Shown piece after piece: positions 35,065-36,746 of a stretch of 36,746 nt of DNA. This stretch comes from Plantago elongata (lineage: Eukaryota; Streptophyta; Magnoliopsida; Lamiales; Plantaginaceae): assembly GCA_036897095.1 (NCBI GenBank), contig JAYMSP010001058.1, positions 1 through 36,746 of the forward strand. The letters run 5' to 3'. The notes under the pieces were generated by a model. It saw only the letters and a program-made list of their open reading frames with translations, made no database searches and was not told where the DNA came from. How positions within the stretch are numbered: the stretch's first letter is position 1; each line of letters begins with the position of its first letter. Position numbers and translations under genes: made by a program.

Positions 35065-35243
35065 GTCTTGATGTCCCCGTTCTTGACGGCTAGGGGTTTC
35101 TTCTTAAAGTTGATGACGACCAAGGTTTTATGTGTTGGGGTTTCACTTCCCCGATGACTGGTTATTTCTCAAGCGAGCTGCTTTTTAATGCCTTGCATGT
35201 TTATGAGACCGAATGCACTTATTACAGTGCAAAAGTCGTGCTC
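35065..35243 (-). pseudogene. Decayed coding frame interrupted by the solo LTR
   Basis: On the - strand a frame from 35243 to 35065 reads like protein, including SAFGLINMQGIKKQLA, one TGA stop, then EITSHRGSETPTHK and TLVVINFKKKPLAVKNGDIK. If the LTR and one duplication copy are ignored, the frame continues without shift at 31565 as KARFSKNS and stops at 31540-31538. The protein is not recognised; it may be a gene or a retroelement piece. The upstream DNA to about 35560 also contains protein-like scraps in broken frames. Confidence 0.3.
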
Positions 35244-36746
35244 TCATGATGATTTTGGAGGTTAATTAGAATGTTGACATATGACATGACGGACCAAAAC
35301 TATGCCTTTGTTGGAACCTTCTCGACTCACACGGGTTACCTAATGATCGCAATAAGCATGTTGGTGACCACAGTCACCTGTCTGACTCAAGTGCAACCTA
35401 TTTCGTCTTGTACATCGATTTCGGGCTTTGTAATTTTATTTTCTCGAAAACTGGTATTTACAATGTTGTGGTATTTTCAACGAGCTTCACATTGGTAGAT
35501 CATGTGTTTTGATTGGACTCTTCGAAATCCTTGTACCGGAAAATACCCGTACTTTCTTATTTTTCCCGATTTGTATAAATATGACATATAAGCACTGAAA
35601 CCGTGCAATTCATAAAAACGCGATCATGCCCTTCAAAACATATAAGACAATTGACCATAATATGATGTAAATATTAAATACTAGACAAAAAATGACGGTT
35701 TAAATATAGGTAAAACCAAACATTTCATGATCACTTGACCAGCATGAACAATCTAGGGGTGTGCAAAAACCCACCCGACCGACCCACCTATGCAAACCGC
35801 CCGTCTTTCAGCCGCACTCGCCAACTAATTATTTTAAAAATGTGTGGTGGGTTAAAAAAAGAAATTCACCCGCCATCAGTGGGTGGGTGGTGGGTTGAAT
35901 GAGTGTAACCTGCGACCTACCGACCATTTTTATGTGCGTATGCGTGTAGGTATATATTTTGAATTTAAGAATAAGTAGACTCACCGATTAGAGAAGTTGA
36001 CCTAATCAGCTGCACGACGAGTTTATTGTTTACCTAATCAAATGTTTTCTAATTACCGTTAATTATTTACAAGTTACTAATATTATCTATCTTTCATCTT
36101 TCCAACTAATTTTGTTAAATGGAACCTTAAACTAAATATGGGATTTTACGAAGGGTTGTTTGTTAAAATTAAAATAGGGTTATGCATCTTCGTCATACTG
36201 GAATTCCGGTTCGCTTATCGGCTTCAGCAAACTCGCAGTAACACCAATCGTCCAATAGTCTTGGCAATGGGTGGATAAAATCCAACCCATTACCCAAATT
36301 AAAATTAGGGAAAATTACAGATGATACCCCTTAAATATCGACCTTTTTCACTTTCGTCCCTCGATTTCAAACAATTACAGATAGCCTGAAAAATGAACTA
36401 GCCGAATTCAAAAATTACAAATAGGTCCAAAAGTCAAATGGCCAGGAGAGAGAAAGGTGATGTAGCGCTGATGTGGAGGGGAAAGTTGTCCTTATTTACG
36501 AAATTGCCATCAACTGTTTTGATTTTTCTTTTTTTTTTTTTGAGAAAATGCTTTTTCTTTTCTTTTTTCTTTTTCTTTCTTTCCTTTTCTTTCTTCCTCT
36601 TTCTTTTTCTTTTTCTTTCTTCCTCCCATGGAAGCCTTCTCCAGTCACCATCACCCACCACCACCCTCTACCTTCACCCACCACCGGCGCCACTTCATTC
36701 TCTGTTGAAATTCGGCTTCTTCTCATCCACCACCATTTCCACCCTC
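35070..36746. other. Intergenic repeat-rich right end
   Basis: No intact gene is seen. Around 35755-35930 lies the common plant dispersed motif TAGGGGTGTGCAAAA followed by CCCACCCGACC-type text and its partial inverse, likely a hAT-like or related non-autonomous fragment. From about 36308 a GGAAAATTACAGATGATACC motif resembles another dispersed element that runs off the window. A pyrimidine-rich tract fills 36521-36625. Confidence 0.45.
36521..36625. repeat. Polypyrimidine tract
   Basis: About 100 bp of almost pure T/C on the + strand (TTTTTCTTT-type), low complexity, giving a long Lys/Arg-rich spurious frame on the - strand. Confidence 0.85.

Noticed and set aside
36434..36726. Lys/Arg/Glu-rich - strand frames, and a His/Pro-rich + strand frame starting at 36628
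   Set aside because: The - strand frames are low-complexity translations of a polypyrimidine tract; the + strand frame has only 26 residues and a repetitive CCACCACC composition.

Overview
The window is nuclear DNA of a flowering plant, probably a eudicot. It is AT-rich and intron-rich, with GT-AG splice sites, TATA-box promoters, plant-specific protein families and abundant decayed transposable elements. I cannot name the species from sequence alone. Three protein-coding genes can be supported.

Layout. Positions 1-5900 are AT-rich intergenic DNA with repeat debris, a probable LTR-retroelement remnant (about 3160-4690), a cluster of three small palindromes (5201-5315) and an orphan core promoter (1937-1991). 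A small three-helix membrane protein gene of unknown function lies on the + strand at 5998-6390, with a TATA box at 5911. Convergent to it on the - strand (20321 to 6756) is a 17-exon gene for the B-block-binding subunit of transcription factor IIIC, the largest TFIIIC subunit. I assembled its exons by hand: all 17 join in frame into about 1849 residues with no disruption. A second - strand gene (29714 to 22570), with 10 exons and about 843 residues, encodes a GBF-interacting protein 1-like (GIP1-like, DUF1296) protein. From 29715 to the right end the DNA is intergenic and repeat-rich. Its main feature is a 3494-bp solo LTR (31571-35064) flanked by a perfect 5-bp duplication.

The introns of the TFIIIC gene have collected mobile elements: a Mutator-like miniature element with a 9-bp duplication (14235-14679), a second terminal-inverted-repeat miniature element (about 12118-12520), a tRNA-derived SINE with A box, B box and poly(A) tail (about 9903-10090), and a compound ATC/AAT microsatellite (18142-18245). 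All are confined to introns.

A tRNA-like A box, B box and T run (20477-20569) sit just upstream of, and divergent from, the TFIIIC gene. The protein that gene encodes is the one that recognises B boxes. This is the most testable unusual observation here. I found no CRISPR array, operon or bona fide tRNA/rRNA gene, and no clear evidence of a wholly new biological system.
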